The notes under the pieces: model-generated
The model's input: the letters and a program-made list of their open reading frames with translations, nothing else
What the model was told of the DNA's origin: nothing
Databases searched by the model: none
Assembly: GCA_019114005.1 (NCBI GenBank)
Contig: DXGH01000064.1
Location: forward strand, 1-64,000
Origin: Candidatus Acetatifactor stercoripullorum
GTDB lineage: Bacteria; Bacillota; Clostridia; Lachnospirales; Lachnospiraceae
Length of the DNA stretch: 64,000 nt
Direction of reading: 5' to 3'
Shown here: piece after piece, positions 35,418 to 46,251 of the stretch
Position numbering within the stretch: the first letter of the stretch is position 1
Layout: each line of letters opens with the position of its first letter
Position numbers and translations under genes: made by a program

Positions 35418-37379
35418 ATGGGTTTTCAGATTCAAAACAATGAAATTTCATACTTAAGAAATGGAGAAACTGTGCGTCTGAGCGCATGCGGGAAAAACAG
35501 CATACGCTTTCAGGCTTCGCCAAACGGCAGAATAGAAAATCAGGACTGGACGCTTATGCCCCGGAAAGCAATGGCTTCGGCGTGGCTTGAGAATGATTTT
35601 GCCGTACTGGAAAATGGCAGTATGCGGGCAGAGCTTTATAAAGATGGAAGGGCTGTTTATTATTGCCGGGATAAAAAAATACTGGCCGAAAAGCCGGAGC
35701 TTGCCTTTGGGCAGGGGATCAGAAATTACCGCAGCAAGGCAAGCGGACAGTGGAGTGCGCGTGTTACGTTTGAGCCAAATGAAAAGGAGCATTTCTATGG
35801 ACTTGGACATGAGTCCACCGGGTGCTTTGATTTAAAAGGCTGTACCATAGATCTGCGTCATGTAAACGCAAAATGTGCGATTCCTTTCGTTTACTCTTCC
35901 CTGGGATACGGGTTTTTGTGGAATATGCCGTCCACCGGGCGCTGCGAATTGGCCAATAACCGGACCAGATGGACGAGCGACAGCACAAAACAGATTGATT
36001 ATGTGGTGATTGGCGGAATGCCGCGCCAGGTCAGCGAAACGCTGGCAGATCTGACGGGACACGCACCTGAAATGCCATATTGGGCCACAGGGTTTTGGCA
36101 AAGCCGCCTGCGGTATGAAACGAAGGAAGAGGTTCTCAGGGTTGCGGGACGCTACAAAGAAATGGGGATCCCTCTTTCTGTGATCGTGATAGATTATTTT
36201 CACTGGACGGAGCAGGGCGATTACAAATTTGATCCGAAATATTGGAGGGATCCCAAAGAAATGGCGGATAAGCTCCATGAAATGGGTGTTAAGCTGATGG
36301 TTTCCATGTGGCCTACCATCAATGAAAAGAGCGAGAATTATCAGGAGATGCTTGATGGGAATATGCTGATAAGAACGGCGGCAGGCTCAAACAGAGTATT
36401 TGATTTTTACGGCCAGCAGGCGGAAATTGATCCAACCAACCCCCAGACCAGGAGGTTTGTATGGGACAAGCTGAAGAAAAATTATATTGACAATGGAGTG
36501 GACTGCCTTTGGTTTGATGAGGCAGAGCCGGAAATCCATCCGGAACAATTTGATAATCTGATTTTGTCCATGGGCAGGGGAGATGAAGTGGGCCTGCTGT
36601 ATCCGTATTATTATGCGAAGCTCGTGTATGATGGTATGAAGGAAATAGGGCGGGACGACATTGTCACCTTGTCAAGGTGCGCCTATCTTGGCGCACAGAA
36701 ATTCGGGACGCTTGTGTGGTCGGGGGATATACCCTCCACCTTTGAAAGTCTCTCTGCACAGGTAAAGTCAGGTTTAAATATGGCGATGTGCGGCATACCC
36801 TGGTGGAATACGGACATAGGCGGATTTTACGGCGGGGACACCGAATCTGCGTATTTCAGGGAACTGATTGTAAGATGGTTTCAATACGGCGTATTCTGCC
36901 CCGTGACAAGGCTGCACGGAAGCAGAAAGGGCCAGGACAGAACCCGGGGCATCATTGAACCCACCGGGGGAGACAACGAGCTGTGGAGCTTCGGCGAGGA
37001 AGCTTTCGAAATATTAAAGGAGCTTGTAATGCTTCGGGAAAGGCTTCGACCCTATGTGGAAACACATATGAAAACAGCATCCCAAAAGGGTACTCCCATG
37101 ATGCGTCCGATATTCTATGATTATCCCGATGACGAACAGTGTTATACCCTTGGAGAGCAGTATCTGTTTGGGGATGATATTTTGTTTGCGCCAATTACAG
37201 AGCAGGGACAGACTAAAAAAGAGGTATATCTCCCCCAGGGGAGATGGGTGCTTACAAAGGATGCCCAAACCTATTTGGGCGGCAGATGGTATACCATAGA
37301 GGCAGCATTAAATGAATTTATTGCCTTTGTAAAGGAAGGCGCTGAGGTGATAAATTGCTTCCATAGTGATATGCAATAA
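35418..37379 (+). CDS. glycoside hydrolase family 31 alpha-glucosidase/alpha-xylosidase
   Basis: A 653-residue GH31 enzyme with an N-terminal beta-sandwich (1-215) and a TIM barrel. The nucleophile Asp is in CLWFDEAEPE and the acid/base Asp in WSGDIPSTFE. ARG/TRLHGSRKGQDR and WWNTDIGGF are family landmarks. It lacks a signal peptide, so it would cleave alpha-glucosides or alpha-xylosides that enter the cell. No transporter or sugar regulator lies beside it. It is flanked by near-identical 22-bp direct repeats and looks less G+C-rich than its neighbours, suggesting separate acquisition. The ATG at 35418 follows CCAGGAGGTATCC; an in-frame ATG 33 bases earlier has no RBS. Confidence 0.92.
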   Translation: MGFQIQNNEISYLRNGETVRLSACGKNSIRFQASPNGRIENQDWTLMPRKAMASAWLENDFAVLENGSMRAELYKDGRAVYYCRDKKILAEKPELAFGQGIRNYRSKASGQWSARVTFEPNEKEHFYGLGHESTGCFDLKGCTIDLRHVNAKCAIPFVYSSLGYGFLWNMPSTGRCELANNRTRWTSDSTKQIDYVVIGGMPRQVSETLADLTGHAPEMPYWATGFWQSRLRYETKEEVLRVAGRYKEMGIPLSVIVIDYFHWTEQGDYKFDPKYWRDPKEMADKLHEMGVKLMVSMWPTINEKSENYQEMLDGNMLIRTAAGSNRVFDFYGQQAEIDPTNPQTRRFVWDKLKKNYIDNGVDCLWFDEAEPEIHPEQFDNLILSMGRGDEVGLLYPYYYAKLVYDGMKEIGRDDIVTLSRCAYLGAQKFGTLVWSGDIPSTFESLSAQVKSGLNMAMCGIPWWNTDIGGFYGGDTESAYFRELIVRWFQYGVFCPVTRLHGSRKGQDRTRGIIEPTGGDNELWSFGEEAFEILKELVMLRERLRPYVETHMKTASQKGTPMMRPIFYDYPDDEQCYTLGEQYLFGDDILFAPITEQGQTKKEVYLPQGRWVLTKDAQTYLGGRWYTIEAALNEFIAFVKEGAEVINCFHSDMQ

Positions 37380-37392
37380 AGAAACCGTTTGC

Positions 37393-37414
37393 GGATTCTA
37401 AAAAAAAGATAAAA
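37393..37414 (+). repeat. direct repeat, right copy, flanking the GH31 gene
   Basis: A 22-base string GGATTCT-A8-G-ATAAAA, 21 of 22 positions identical to 35267-35288. It starts 14 bases after the GH31 stop. Confidence 0.7.
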
Positions 37415-37503
37415 ATTGCGGATAGGGGGAAAGTCGCCTTGCAACTTGAAGCAGGATGTTATATCATGAAGCTATAACATTTGGAAAAGGACAGGACAAG
37501 ATT

Positions 37504-37998
37504 ATGAGCGATACCTATGTAGAATGCCTGATCAAGGCAAAACAATCCATGCTGGCTAAATTTTTCAAGATACTGCTGATCATGCTGACAGTGGTATTTG
37601 GTCTGGCCATGTTTCTTTTTATGCCGGCTATGCTGCTTGCCCTTGCATGCGGCCTTGGAGCTTATTTCGTAAATCTTTACACAGATCTGGAGTATGAATA
37701 TCTGTATCTGGACAAGGAGCTTACTGTGGACAAGGTGATGGCAAAAGCCAAGAGAAAGAGAGTTGCCACCTACAGCATTGACAGACTGGAAATTCTGGCT
37801 CCCATAAAATCCTATCATCTGGATAATTACAAAAACCGCAATGTAAAGGTGAAGGATTACAGCATCGGTGAGGAGCTGCAGCCTGATCTGCGGTATGTCA
37901 TGTATTATGAAGGCGGGGAAAAGGTGCTGTTAAGTCCTTCTCCCGAGCTGGTGAAGGTGATAAAAACGGTTGCGCCCAGGAAGGTGTTTACGGATTGA
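37504..37998 (+). CDS. DUF6106-like small membrane protein
   Basis: A 164-residue protein opening MSDTYVECLIKAKQ. Two adjacent hydrophobic helices follow (about 20-60), then a soluble C-terminal domain with DRLEILAPIKSYHLDNYKN. This layout matches the DUF6106 family I recall from Lachnospiraceae; the function is unknown. The ATG at 37504 has a modest RBS (GGACAGGACAAG); a start 48 bases earlier has no better RBS and an atypical N-terminus. guaB follows 91 bases later with its own promoter. Confidence 0.65.
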   Translation: MSDTYVECLIKAKQSMLAKFFKILLIMLTVVFGLAMFLFMPAMLLALACGLGAYFVNLYTDLEYEYLYLDKELTVDKVMAKAKRKRVATYSIDRLEILAPIKSYHLDNYKNRNVKVKDYSIGEELQPDLRYVMYYEGGEKVLLSPSPELVKVIKTVAPRKVFTD

Positions 37999-38025
37999 AT
38001 TCTTAAATTTTTATAAACGTATGTG

Positions 38026-38054
38026 TTGACAGTGAAAATAATCTTTGATACACT
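38026..38054 (+). promoter_or_regulatory. promoter of guaB
   Basis: TTGACA (38026-38031), exactly 17-base spacer, TACACT (38049-38054); guaB ATG 35 bases downstream after ACAGGAGGACAG. The leader is too short for a riboswitch. Confidence 0.82.
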
Positions 38055-38068
38055 CATTTGAAAATTAA

Positions 38069-39544
<1,476 letters not shown>

Positions 39545-39577
39545 AAATAATAAGTGTGATATAAAAGCGGAAAAACG

Positions 39578-39620
39578 TCCGCCTGGGCGCCATGACTGTG
39601 TTGCTCAGGCGGATTTTTTA
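39578..39620 (+). terminator. terminator of guaB
   Basis: 11-bp stem TCCGCCTGGGC / GCTCAGGCGGA (one G-T pair) with a 14-base loop and a run of six T. Confidence 0.9.
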
Positions 39621-39655
39621 CATTAAGGGAAAATGGTTTTTACAGGAGGAAGAAA

Positions 39656-40363
39656 ATGTTATCACTGGAGCAGGAATTGAAAAATAATGAATACCCCGGG
39701 AGGGGCATTGTGCTTGGCAAGTCTCCCAATGGAAAGTACGCCGTGGCCGCTTATTTTATTATGGGCAGAAGCGCAAACAGCAGGAACCGTATTTTTGTGG
39801 AGGATGGACAGGGCATCCGCACACAGGCCTTTGACCCTTCCAAGCTGGAGGACCCCAGCCTGATTATCTATGCGCCGGTAAGAGTGCTTGGAAACAAGAC
39901 CATAGTGACCAATGGAGACCAGACGGACACTATTTATGAGGGAATGGACAAGCAGCTTACCTTTGAGCAGTCCTTAAGAAGCAGAGAGTTTGAGCCGGAT
40001 GGGCCTAACTATACGCCCCGCATTTCAGGAATTCTACATATTGAAGGCGGACGATTCAGCTATGCCATGTCTATTTTAAAGAGCAACCACGGTGATCCTT
40101 CCTCCTGTATCCGCAATACCTTTGCCTTTGAGACGCCGCTTGCGGGAGAGGGACATTTTATCCATACCTATATGCACGATGGAAACCCGCTGCCCAGCTT
40201 TCAGGGGGAGCCTAAACTGGTGGCAGTTTCGGATGACATGGAAGGTTTTGCAGATATGCTGTGGGACAGCTTAAATGGAGACAATAAGGTATCCCTGTTT
40301 GTGAGATATATTGACATTGCCACAGGAGAGTATAGATCTATCATTAAAAATAAAAACCAATAA
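39656..40363 (+). CDS. IMP cyclohydrolase (PurO-like, archaeal type)
   Basis: A 235-residue protein of the IMP_cyclohyd family (PurO fold, unrelated to the PurH cyclohydrolase domain). The N-terminus NEYPGRGIVLGKSPNGKYAV and the blocks AYFIMGRSANSRNRIF and NYTPRISGI are characteristic. It would close FAICAR to IMP in the cytoplasm. It is next to a stand-alone AICAR transformylase and after guaB, so the last purine steps are split between two proteins instead of bifunctional PurH. The ATG has ACAGGAGGAAGAAA upstream; the length is slightly above the archaeal norm (about 200). Confidence 0.88.
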   Translation: MLSLEQELKNNEYPGRGIVLGKSPNGKYAVAAYFIMGRSANSRNRIFVEDGQGIRTQAFDPSKLEDPSLIIYAPVRVLGNKTIVTNGDQTDTIYEGMDKQLTFEQSLRSREFEPDGPNYTPRISGILHIEGGRFSYAMSILKSNHGDPSSCIRNTFAFETPLAGEGHFIHTYMHDGNPLPSFQGEPKLVAVSDDMEGFADMLWDSLNGDNKVSLFVRYIDIATGEYRSIIKNKNQ

Positions 40364-40412
40364 CAGGAGGCGTTGCGCAATTTCTACGCTATGCTTCGGA
40401 ATGGAGATTGTT

Positions 40413-41591
40413 ATGAAAGAAATCGAATTGAAGTACGGGTGTAACCCGAATCAAAAGCCTTCCAGAATTTACATGGAGAATGGAAGCGATCTGCCTGTGA
40501 CCGTGTTAAACGGCAAACCGGGCTACATTAATTTTTTGGATGCCTTCAACGGCTGGCAGCTGGTGAAGGAGTTAAAGCAGGCAACGGGACTTCCCGCAGC
40601 CACATCCTTTAAGCATGTTTCACCGGCGGGAGCGGCAGTGGGGCTGCCCTTAAGCGAAACCCTGGCAAAGATTTACTGGGTGGACGACCTGGGAGAGCTG
40701 TCTCCCTTGGCCTGTGCCTATGCAAGGGCCAGGGGAGCGGATAGAATGTCCTCCTTCGGAGATTTTATCGCCCTGTCCGATGTCTGTGATGTGGATACGG
40801 CAAGGCTGATCAAGAGAGAGGTGTCCGACGGGGTGATCGCGCCCGGCTATACAGAAGAAGCCCTTACACTTTTGAAGTCTAAAAAGGGCGGAAACTATAA
40901 TGTGATACAAATAGACCCGTCCTATGTGCCGGATCCGGTGGAGAAAAAGCAGGTATACGGCATTACCTTTGAACAGGGCAGAAACGAGCTGGATATCAAT
41001 GGAGACCTGCTGTCCCATATTGTGACAGAAAACAAGGATATTCCCGAAAAGGCTCTGATTGACATGAAAATTGCCTTGATCACTCTGAAATATACACAGT
41101 CCAATTCTGTCTGCTATGTGAAGGACGGACAGGCTATCGGAATCGGAGCAGGCCAGCAGTCCAGAATCCACTGCACCAGGCTGGCAGGCAGCAAGGCGGA
41201 CAACTGGTTTCTGCGTCAGTCCCCTCAGGTTATGGGACTTGAATTTGTGGAGGGCCTGGGAAGGGCCGACAGAGACAATGCCATTGACGTGTATATGGGC
41301 GATGAGTATATGGACGTGCTGGCGGACGGCGTATGGGAAAAAACCTTCCGGAAAAAGCCTCCTGTGTTTACCAGAGAGCAAAAACAGGAGTGGCTTTCGA
41401 AAATGGAGGGAGTTACCTTGGGCTCCGACGCCTTTTTCCCCTTTTCCGACAACATTGAGAGGGCGAAAAAAAGCGGCGTGAAGTACATAGCCCAGCCCGG
41501 CGGCTCCGTGCGGGACGACGCAGTGATTGAATGCTGCAATAAATATGGCATGGTCATGGTCTTTACGGGAATCCGGCTGTTTCATCACTAA
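40413..41591 (+). CDS. AICAR transformylase (stand-alone formyltransferase half of PurH)
   Basis: A 392-residue protein corresponding to the transformylase domain only. The Lys-His catalytic pair is in TSFKHVSPAGAAVG; KYTQSNSVCYVKDGQAIGIG and AGQQSRIHCTRLAG are the folate/AICAR-site landmarks. The N-terminal MGS-like cyclohydrolase domain of PurH is missing. It transfers a formyl group from 10-formyl-THF to AICAR; the upstream PurO-like protein completes IMP. The ATG at 40413 has ATGGAGATTGTT upstream; the longer ORF starts inside the previous gene and is rejected. The gap to the previous gene is 49 bases. Confidence 0.92.
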   Translation: MKEIELKYGCNPNQKPSRIYMENGSDLPVTVLNGKPGYINFLDAFNGWQLVKELKQATGLPAATSFKHVSPAGAAVGLPLSETLAKIYWVDDLGELSPLACAYARARGADRMSSFGDFIALSDVCDVDTARLIKREVSDGVIAPGYTEEALTLLKSKKGGNYNVIQIDPSYVPDPVEKKQVYGITFEQGRNELDINGDLLSHIVTENKDIPEKALIDMKIALITLKYTQSNSVCYVKDGQAIGIGAGQQSRIHCTRLAGSKADNWFLRQSPQVMGLEFVEGLGRADRDNAIDVYMGDEYMDVLADGVWEKTFRKKPPVFTREQKQEWLSKMEGVTLGSDAFFPFSDNIERAKKSGVKYIAQPGGSVRDDAVIECCNKYGMVMVFTGIRLFHH

Positions 41592-41667
41592 AAAACTGCT
41601 TTATCATTTTGCGTCAGTGTGATATGATAAAAGGCAGATGTAAAGTACACTGAAAGGCTGGAGCACC

Positions 41668-43329
41668 ATGAGCGAGACAAAGAATTTTATTGAAAACATC
41701 ATTGACAAGGATTTGGCGGAGGGTGTGTACGATACGGTTCACACCCGCTTTCCGCCGGAGCCCAATGGTTATCTTCACATAGGACATGCCAAAAGCGTTT
41801 TGTTAAATTACGGGCTGGCAAAGGAGTACAACGGAAAATTTAACATGCGCTTTGACGACACCAACCCTACCAAGGAGCGGACTGAGTTTGTAGAGTCCAT
41901 CAAGGAGGATATCAAGTGGCTGGGAGCAGACTGGGAGGACCGGCTGTTTTTTGCCTCGGATTACTTTGACCAGATGTATGAGGCGGCTGTAAAGCTGATT
42001 AAAAAGGGCAAGGCCTATGTCTCGGATTTATCTCCGGAGCAGATAAAGGAATACCGGGGCACTCTGACGCAGCCAGGCAGGGAAGACCCTGGCAGCACCA
42101 GAACCGTGGAGGAAAATCTGGCTCTCTTTGAAGATATGCGGGCCGGTAAATTCAAGGATGGGGAAAAGGTGCTGCGGGCCCGCATTGACATGACTTCTCC
42201 TAATATTAACATGCGCGATCCGGTGATTTACCGTGTGGCACACATGACGCATCATAATACCGGGGATAAATGGTGTATTTATCCCATGTATGATTTTGCC
42301 CATCCCATTGAGGATGCCATAGAAGGGATTACCCATTCTATCTGTACGCTGGAATTTGAGGATCACAGGCCGCTTTATGACTGGGTGGTAAGGGAGCTGG
42401 AATATCCCCATCCTCCGAAGCAGATTGAATTTGCAAAGCTGTATCTCACCAATGTGGTCACAGGAAAGCGGTATATCAAAAAGCTGGTGGAGGAGGGCAT
42501 TGTGGACGGCTGGGACGATCCCAGACTGGTTTCCATTGCCGCTCTGCGCAGAAGAGGCTTTACGCCGGAATCCATCAAACGCTTTGTAGAACTCTGCGGC
42601 GTCTCCAAGAGCAATTCCTCTGTGGATTATGCCATGCTGGAGTATTGTATCAGAGAGGATTTGAAGGTAAAGAAGCCCCGCATGATGGCGGTGTTAAATC
42701 CTGTAAAGCTGATTATTGATAATTATCCGGAAGGTGAGACAGAGCTGGTGGAGATTCCCAATAATCAGGAGAATGAAGCGCTGGGGAGCCGTCAGGTGCC
42801 ATTTGGGAGAGAATTGTACATTGAGAGAGAGGACTTTATGGAGATTCCTCCCAAAAAGTATTTCAGAATGTTTCCGGGCAATGAGGTGCGCCTGATGAAT
42901 GCTTACTTTGTGACCTGCACAGGCTGCGTGAAGGACGCGGACGGTAAGGTCACAGAGGTGCACTGTACCTATGATCCGGCGTCTAAAGGCGGCAGCAGTC
43001 CTGACGGAAGAAAGGTAAGGGGAACCATACACTGGGTGCCTGCCAGGGAATCCATCACAGCGCAGGTACGGCTGTATGAAAACATTATCGACGAGGAAAA
43101 GGGTGTTTATAATGAGGACGGCAGCCTGAATTTGAACCCCAATTCTCTTACTGTGCTGCAGGAATGCAGACTGGAGCCTGCCTTTGCGGGAGCCCAGGCC
43201 TATGACAGCTTTCAGTTTGTGCGGCAGGGGTTCTTCTGTGTGGATGTCAGGGATTCCAGGCCGGATGCGCTGGTGTTTAACCGGATTGTATCCCTGAAGA
43301 GCTCCTATGCGCTGCCAAAGGAAGTGTAA
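41668..43329 (+). CDS. glnS: glutaminyl-tRNA synthetase
   Basis: A 553-residue class Ib synthetase. The HIGH motif is in [17 protein letters not shown], a KMSKS-equivalent loop is in [13 protein letters not shown], and a C-terminal two-barrel anticodon-binding domain is complete. GlnRS rather than GluRS is indicated by the [11 protein letters not shown] form and the acceptor-binding insert THHNTGDKW. It charges tRNA-Gln directly. Because GatCAB is also present in the window, the transamidation route is probably kept for asparagine. The ATG has AAAGGCTGGAGCACC upstream. Confidence 0.94.
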   Translation: MSETKNFIENIIDKDLAEGVYDTVHTRFPPEPNGYLHIGHAKSVLLNYGLAKEYNGKFNMRFDDTNPTKERTEFVESIKEDIKWLGADWEDRLFFASDYFDQMYEAAVKLIKKGKAYVSDLSPEQIKEYRGTLTQPGREDPGSTRTVEENLALFEDMRAGKFKDGEKVLRARIDMTSPNINMRDPVIYRVAHMTHHNTGDKWCIYPMYDFAHPIEDAIEGITHSICTLEFEDHRPLYDWVVRELEYPHPPKQIEFAKLYLTNVVTGKRYIKKLVEEGIVDGWDDPRLVSIAALRRRGFTPESIKRFVELCGVSKSNSSVDYAMLEYCIREDLKVKKPRMMAVLNPVKLIIDNYPEGETELVEIPNNQENEALGSRQVPFGRELYIEREDFMEIPPKKYFRMFPGNEVRLMNAYFVTCTGCVKDADGKVTEVHCTYDPASKGGSSPDGRKVRGTIHWVPARESITAQVRLYENIIDEEKGVYNEDGSLNLNPNSLTVLQECRLEPAFAGAQAYDSFQFVRQGFFCVDVRDSRPDALVFNRIVSLKSSYALPKEV

Positions 43330-43388
43330 GGCTTCCAAGGGTGTAAAATTGAGTGGTGGAAAAGAGACGGAAGGAATGGAGGGTAAAA

Positions 43389-44231
43389 ATGGCTGGATTA
43401 TTGTCCGGACTTTCCGGATTGGGATTGGGCAATCTGGAAAACATGGATATTTATAAAAACGAGGAAAAGGAAAAGCAGAAAAAGGAAGCTGCGGTGCAAA
43501 AGGTGGAGGAGAAGGATCTGATTTACGATAAGACCTTTGAGTGCCCTGTGTGCGGCGAGAGCTTTTCTTCCAAAATTATGAAGTCGGGCAAGGCAAGGCT
43601 GCTAAAGACGGATCAGGACTTAAGACCTCAATATGACGGAATTGATGCGGCAAAATATGACGTGGAGCTTTGCCCTCACTGCGGCTATGCGGCACTTAGC
43701 AGATATTTTACCACAGTGGGCAGCGCCCAGGCGAAGCTGATCAGAGAACATATCAGTCAGAGGGTGCAGCTTCATCCGCATACGGGAGATACCTACAGCT
43801 ATGAGGAGGCCGTGGATAGATATAAGCTTGCATTGGCAAACGCTGTAGTCAAAAGAGCCAAAGCCAGTGAAAAGGCATATATCTGCTTAAAAAGTGCCTG
43901 GCTTCTGCGAGGCTATGCGGAGAGCCTTGAAAAAGAGGAAGAAGCGGATCGAAAAAAGCTGGCCGAGCTGAGAGCTCAGGAGGCAGAATATCTGGAGAAT
44001 GCTTATAATGGCTTTACAGAGGCTATGCAGACGGAAGACTTTCCTATGTGCGGCATGGATGAGATCACGGTGGAATACTTGATCGGTGTTCTGGCTGCAA
44101 GATTTAAAAAGTATGATGTGGCCAGCAAAATGGTTGCTGCTATATTGACGTCTCCCACAGCCAACAACCGTACCAAGGATAAGGCCAGAGAGCTGAAGGA
44201 ACAGATTCTTGCGGATTTGAAGAGGCAATAG
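43389..44231 (+). CDS. DUF2225 family protein
   Basis: A 280-residue cytosolic protein. The zinc-binding N-terminal half has TFECPVCGESFSSK (CxxC) and VELCPHCGYAA (CxxC), and the C-terminal half is helical with A/Y/L patterns like TPR repeats. DUF2225 proteins are widespread in Firmicutes and uncharacterised. The ATG at 43389 follows GGAGGGTAAAA; a start 36 bases earlier has no RBS. The MocR gene starts 8 bases after its stop. Confidence 0.85.
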   Translation: MAGLLSGLSGLGLGNLENMDIYKNEEKEKQKKEAAVQKVEEKDLIYDKTFECPVCGESFSSKIMKSGKARLLKTDQDLRPQYDGIDAAKYDVELCPHCGYAALSRYFTTVGSAQAKLIREHISQRVQLHPHTGDTYSYEEAVDRYKLALANAVVKRAKASEKAYICLKSAWLLRGYAESLEKEEEADRKKLAELRAQEAEYLENAYNGFTEAMQTEDFPMCGMDEITVEYLIGVLAARFKKYDVASKMVAAILTSPTANNRTKDKARELKEQILADLKRQ

Positions 44232-44239
44232 GAACTGCA

Positions 44240-45694
44240 ATGTATGACATGACCATTCGTTTACAGACAGACAGTGGGAAACGTCTGTATGAACAGATTT
44301 ATGAGCATATAAAAAAGGAAATCAGAGAAGGGAAGCTGCTTACGGGAGAGCGGCTTCCCTCCACGCGTTCTCTGGCCGAATATCTGCAGGTAGCCAGAAG
44401 CACCGTGGAATATGCCTATGACCAGCTTGTCAGTGAAGGCTATATTGAGGCCAGGCCTTACAAGGGATACTTTGTGTGCCCTTTAGAGGAGCTTTTCTTG
44501 ATGGAAGGAGAACGCTCAGAAGAGGGCATAAAAGCTTTTTCAGGGGAGGTTTCTCCATTTAGACCGGAGGAAAAGCCGAAAAAGAAGGAGCAGGGGGCGC
44601 CGGAGCCTCTTCTTGACTTTTCGCCAAACGGCATTGATATGTCCGGCTTTCCCTTTGGCGTTTGGAAAAGAATTACCAAAAACATTTTAAATTACGGAAA
44701 CAGTGAATTGTTTTCCCAGGGGGAGGCCCAGGGAGACTATGATCTGCGCCTGACCATAAACAGATACCTCCATTCCTCCAGGGGTGTGAACTGCAGGCCG
44801 GAGCAGATTATCGTGGGTGCGGGAAACGACTATCTGCTGATGCTTTTGGAAAAGATTTTGGGGAGACATGTGCGCATTGCCATGGAGAATCCCACCTACA
44901 AGCGGGCTTATCGCATATTCCAGTCCTTTGCCTACCGCATTTTTGTTGTGGATATGGATGAAAATGGAATGATGGTGTCCGGCCTGGAAAAGGAAAATGT
45001 GAGCGTAGCCTATGTGATGCCCTCCCACCAGTTTCCAACGGGGACGGTAATGCCCATAGGGCGCAGGGCGGAGCTTCTCAACTGGGCTGCCAGGGAGCCG
45101 GAGAGATATTTGATTGAGGATGATTATGACAGCGAGTTTCGATATCGGGGAAAGCCTGTGCCGTCGCTACAGGCGTCGGATGACCACGACAAGGTGATCT
45201 ATATCGGCACCTTTTCCAAGGCCATTGCACCTGCTATCCGTGTAAGCTACATGGTTCTGCCCGAGGCGCTGCTTAAGCGTTATCAAAGGGAGTGCTGGTT
45301 TTACTCCTGCACCGTGTCCCGCATTGACCAGAGGATATTGAATGAGTTTATTCAGGATGGCAGCTTTGAACGCCATTTGAATAAGATGCGGAAAATCTAC
45401 CGGGGAAAGCATGAGCTTTTACTGGAGGGCCTAAAGCCCTTTCAGAAGCATTTTCAAATATCGGGGGAGCACGCAGGACTGCATCTGCTTTTGACGGCCA
45501 AAGGCCAGGTGTCGGAGGAGGAGCTGATAAAAAGGGCTGCGGCAAAAGGAGTGAAGGTGTATGGACTCTCGGACAGTCTGGTGGATTCAGAGAGCAGAAA
45601 ATATGAAAAAGCTGCGGTGCTGCTGGGCTTTGGCGGCCTGACGGACGGACAGATTGCCGAGGGAATCAAAAAGCTGCAGGAGGCTTGGCTATGA
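44240..45694 (+). CDS. MocR-type GntR/aminotransferase regulator (PdxR-like)
   Basis: A 484-residue two-domain protein. The N-terminal GntR winged helix (LYEQIYEHIKKEIREGKLL, then LPSTRSLAEYLQVARSTVEY) is joined to a fold-type I aminotransferase domain with the PLP lysine in GTFSKAIAPAIRVSY and DDYDSEFRYRGKPVPSLQ. MocR proteins sense PLP or amino compounds; PdxR activates vitamin B6 synthesis. No pdx genes are nearby, so the target is unknown. The ATG has AATAGGAACTGCA upstream. Its last codons form one arm of a hairpin. Confidence 0.9.
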   Translation: MYDMTIRLQTDSGKRLYEQIYEHIKKEIREGKLLTGERLPSTRSLAEYLQVARSTVEYAYDQLVSEGYIEARPYKGYFVCPLEELFLMEGERSEEGIKAFSGEVSPFRPEEKPKKKEQGAPEPLLDFSPNGIDMSGFPFGVWKRITKNILNYGNSELFSQGEAQGDYDLRLTINRYLHSSRGVNCRPEQIIVGAGNDYLLMLLEKILGRHVRIAMENPTYKRAYRIFQSFAYRIFVVDMDENGMMVSGLEKENVSVAYVMPSHQFPTGTVMPIGRRAELLNWAAREPERYLIEDDYDSEFRYRGKPVPSLQASDDHDKVIYIGTFSKAIAPAIRVSYMVLPEALLKRYQRECWFYSCTVSRIDQRILNEFIQDGSFERHLNKMRKIYRGKHELLLEGLKPFQKHFQISGEHAGLHLLLTAKGQVSEEELIKRAAAKGVKVYGLSDSLVDSESRKYEKAAVLLGFGGLTDGQIAEGIKKLQEAWL

Positions 45695-45709
45695 AAGCTC
45701 CTGCAGCTT
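45671..45709. terminator. hairpin overlapping the end of the MocR gene
   Basis: AAGCTGCAGGAG pairs with CTCCTGCAGCTT, 12 perfect pairs, over a 15-base loop that includes the stop codon. The convergent acidic-protein gene ends 11 bases beyond, so it may terminate both genes. Confidence 0.65.
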
Positions 45710-45719
45710 CTTTGTGCAA

Positions 45720-46103
45720 TTAATTATCCTTGATGGGAGGCTCCTCTTCGTTTGTGTCCTCTTCGTCAAAAAATTCCTCCACTGTCTCCTCCAGCGCATC
45801 TTCCGCTTTGTGAGCGGCTTCCTTTACCTGCTCGGACAGAGGCGTGAAATCCTCGCCGCCATTTTCCTTTGCGTCGGAATCGGAAGAGGCTTCTTCGGAC
45901 GCGTCTCTATTTAGAGGGACATAGCTGCGGGAGGAGGAATCCGCATCGTCATCTAAATCCTCGCTGAAATCGTCATAATCTTCGTCATCTTCATCGGACA
46001 CCGACAGATCAGCATCCTTTTTCTTCATGTAGTAATAAACAGCGGCAGCCGCTGTGCCCACTGCGGCGGTGAAGAGTAAGAACTTGCCAAATTTCTTTGC
46101 CAT
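45720..46103 (-). CDS. acidic, single-helix membrane protein (YtxH-like size)
   Basis: A 127-residue protein with a short lysine-rich start, one hydrophobic helix (about 8-26), then a highly acidic tail in which roughly half of residues 30-75 are Asp, Glu or Ser. The end is helical with EEFFDEEDTNEEE. It recalls YtxH-type general-stress membrane proteins only in layout; no family motif is seen. The ATG at 46103 follows GAAAGGAGCAACCC. It is divergent from the TetR gene (148 bases apart). Confidence 0.65.
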   Translation of the reverse strand: MAKKFGKFLLFTAAVGTAAAAVYYYMKKKDADLSVSDEDDEDYDDFSEDLDDDADSSSRSYVPLNRDASEEASSDSDAKENGGEDFTPLSEQVKEAAHKAEDALEETVEEFFDEEDTNEEEPPIKDN

Positions 46104-46251
46104 GGGTTGCTCCTTTCCATTTATTTCTTTACAGTAATATATTAATACTATTTTGTGGAAATGAAAAGAGAATATGTATTAAATTTCTGAAAAATATTTT
46201 GTTTTCCGGGCGCCTGTGATAAGATAGGTAGTTGAAGGAAGGAGTCGTTTC

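Noticed and set aside
35159..35418. Riboswitch upstream of the GH31 gene
   Set aside because: The region is A/T-rich and lacks conserved riboswitch elements; only promoter-like hexamers were seen.
41597..41638. Imperfect hairpin (TTTATCAT / ATGATAAA) before glnS as a terminator or T-box
   Set aside because: No T-run and no T-box sequence; arms are A/T-rich and short, so it is probably chance pairing around a promoter.
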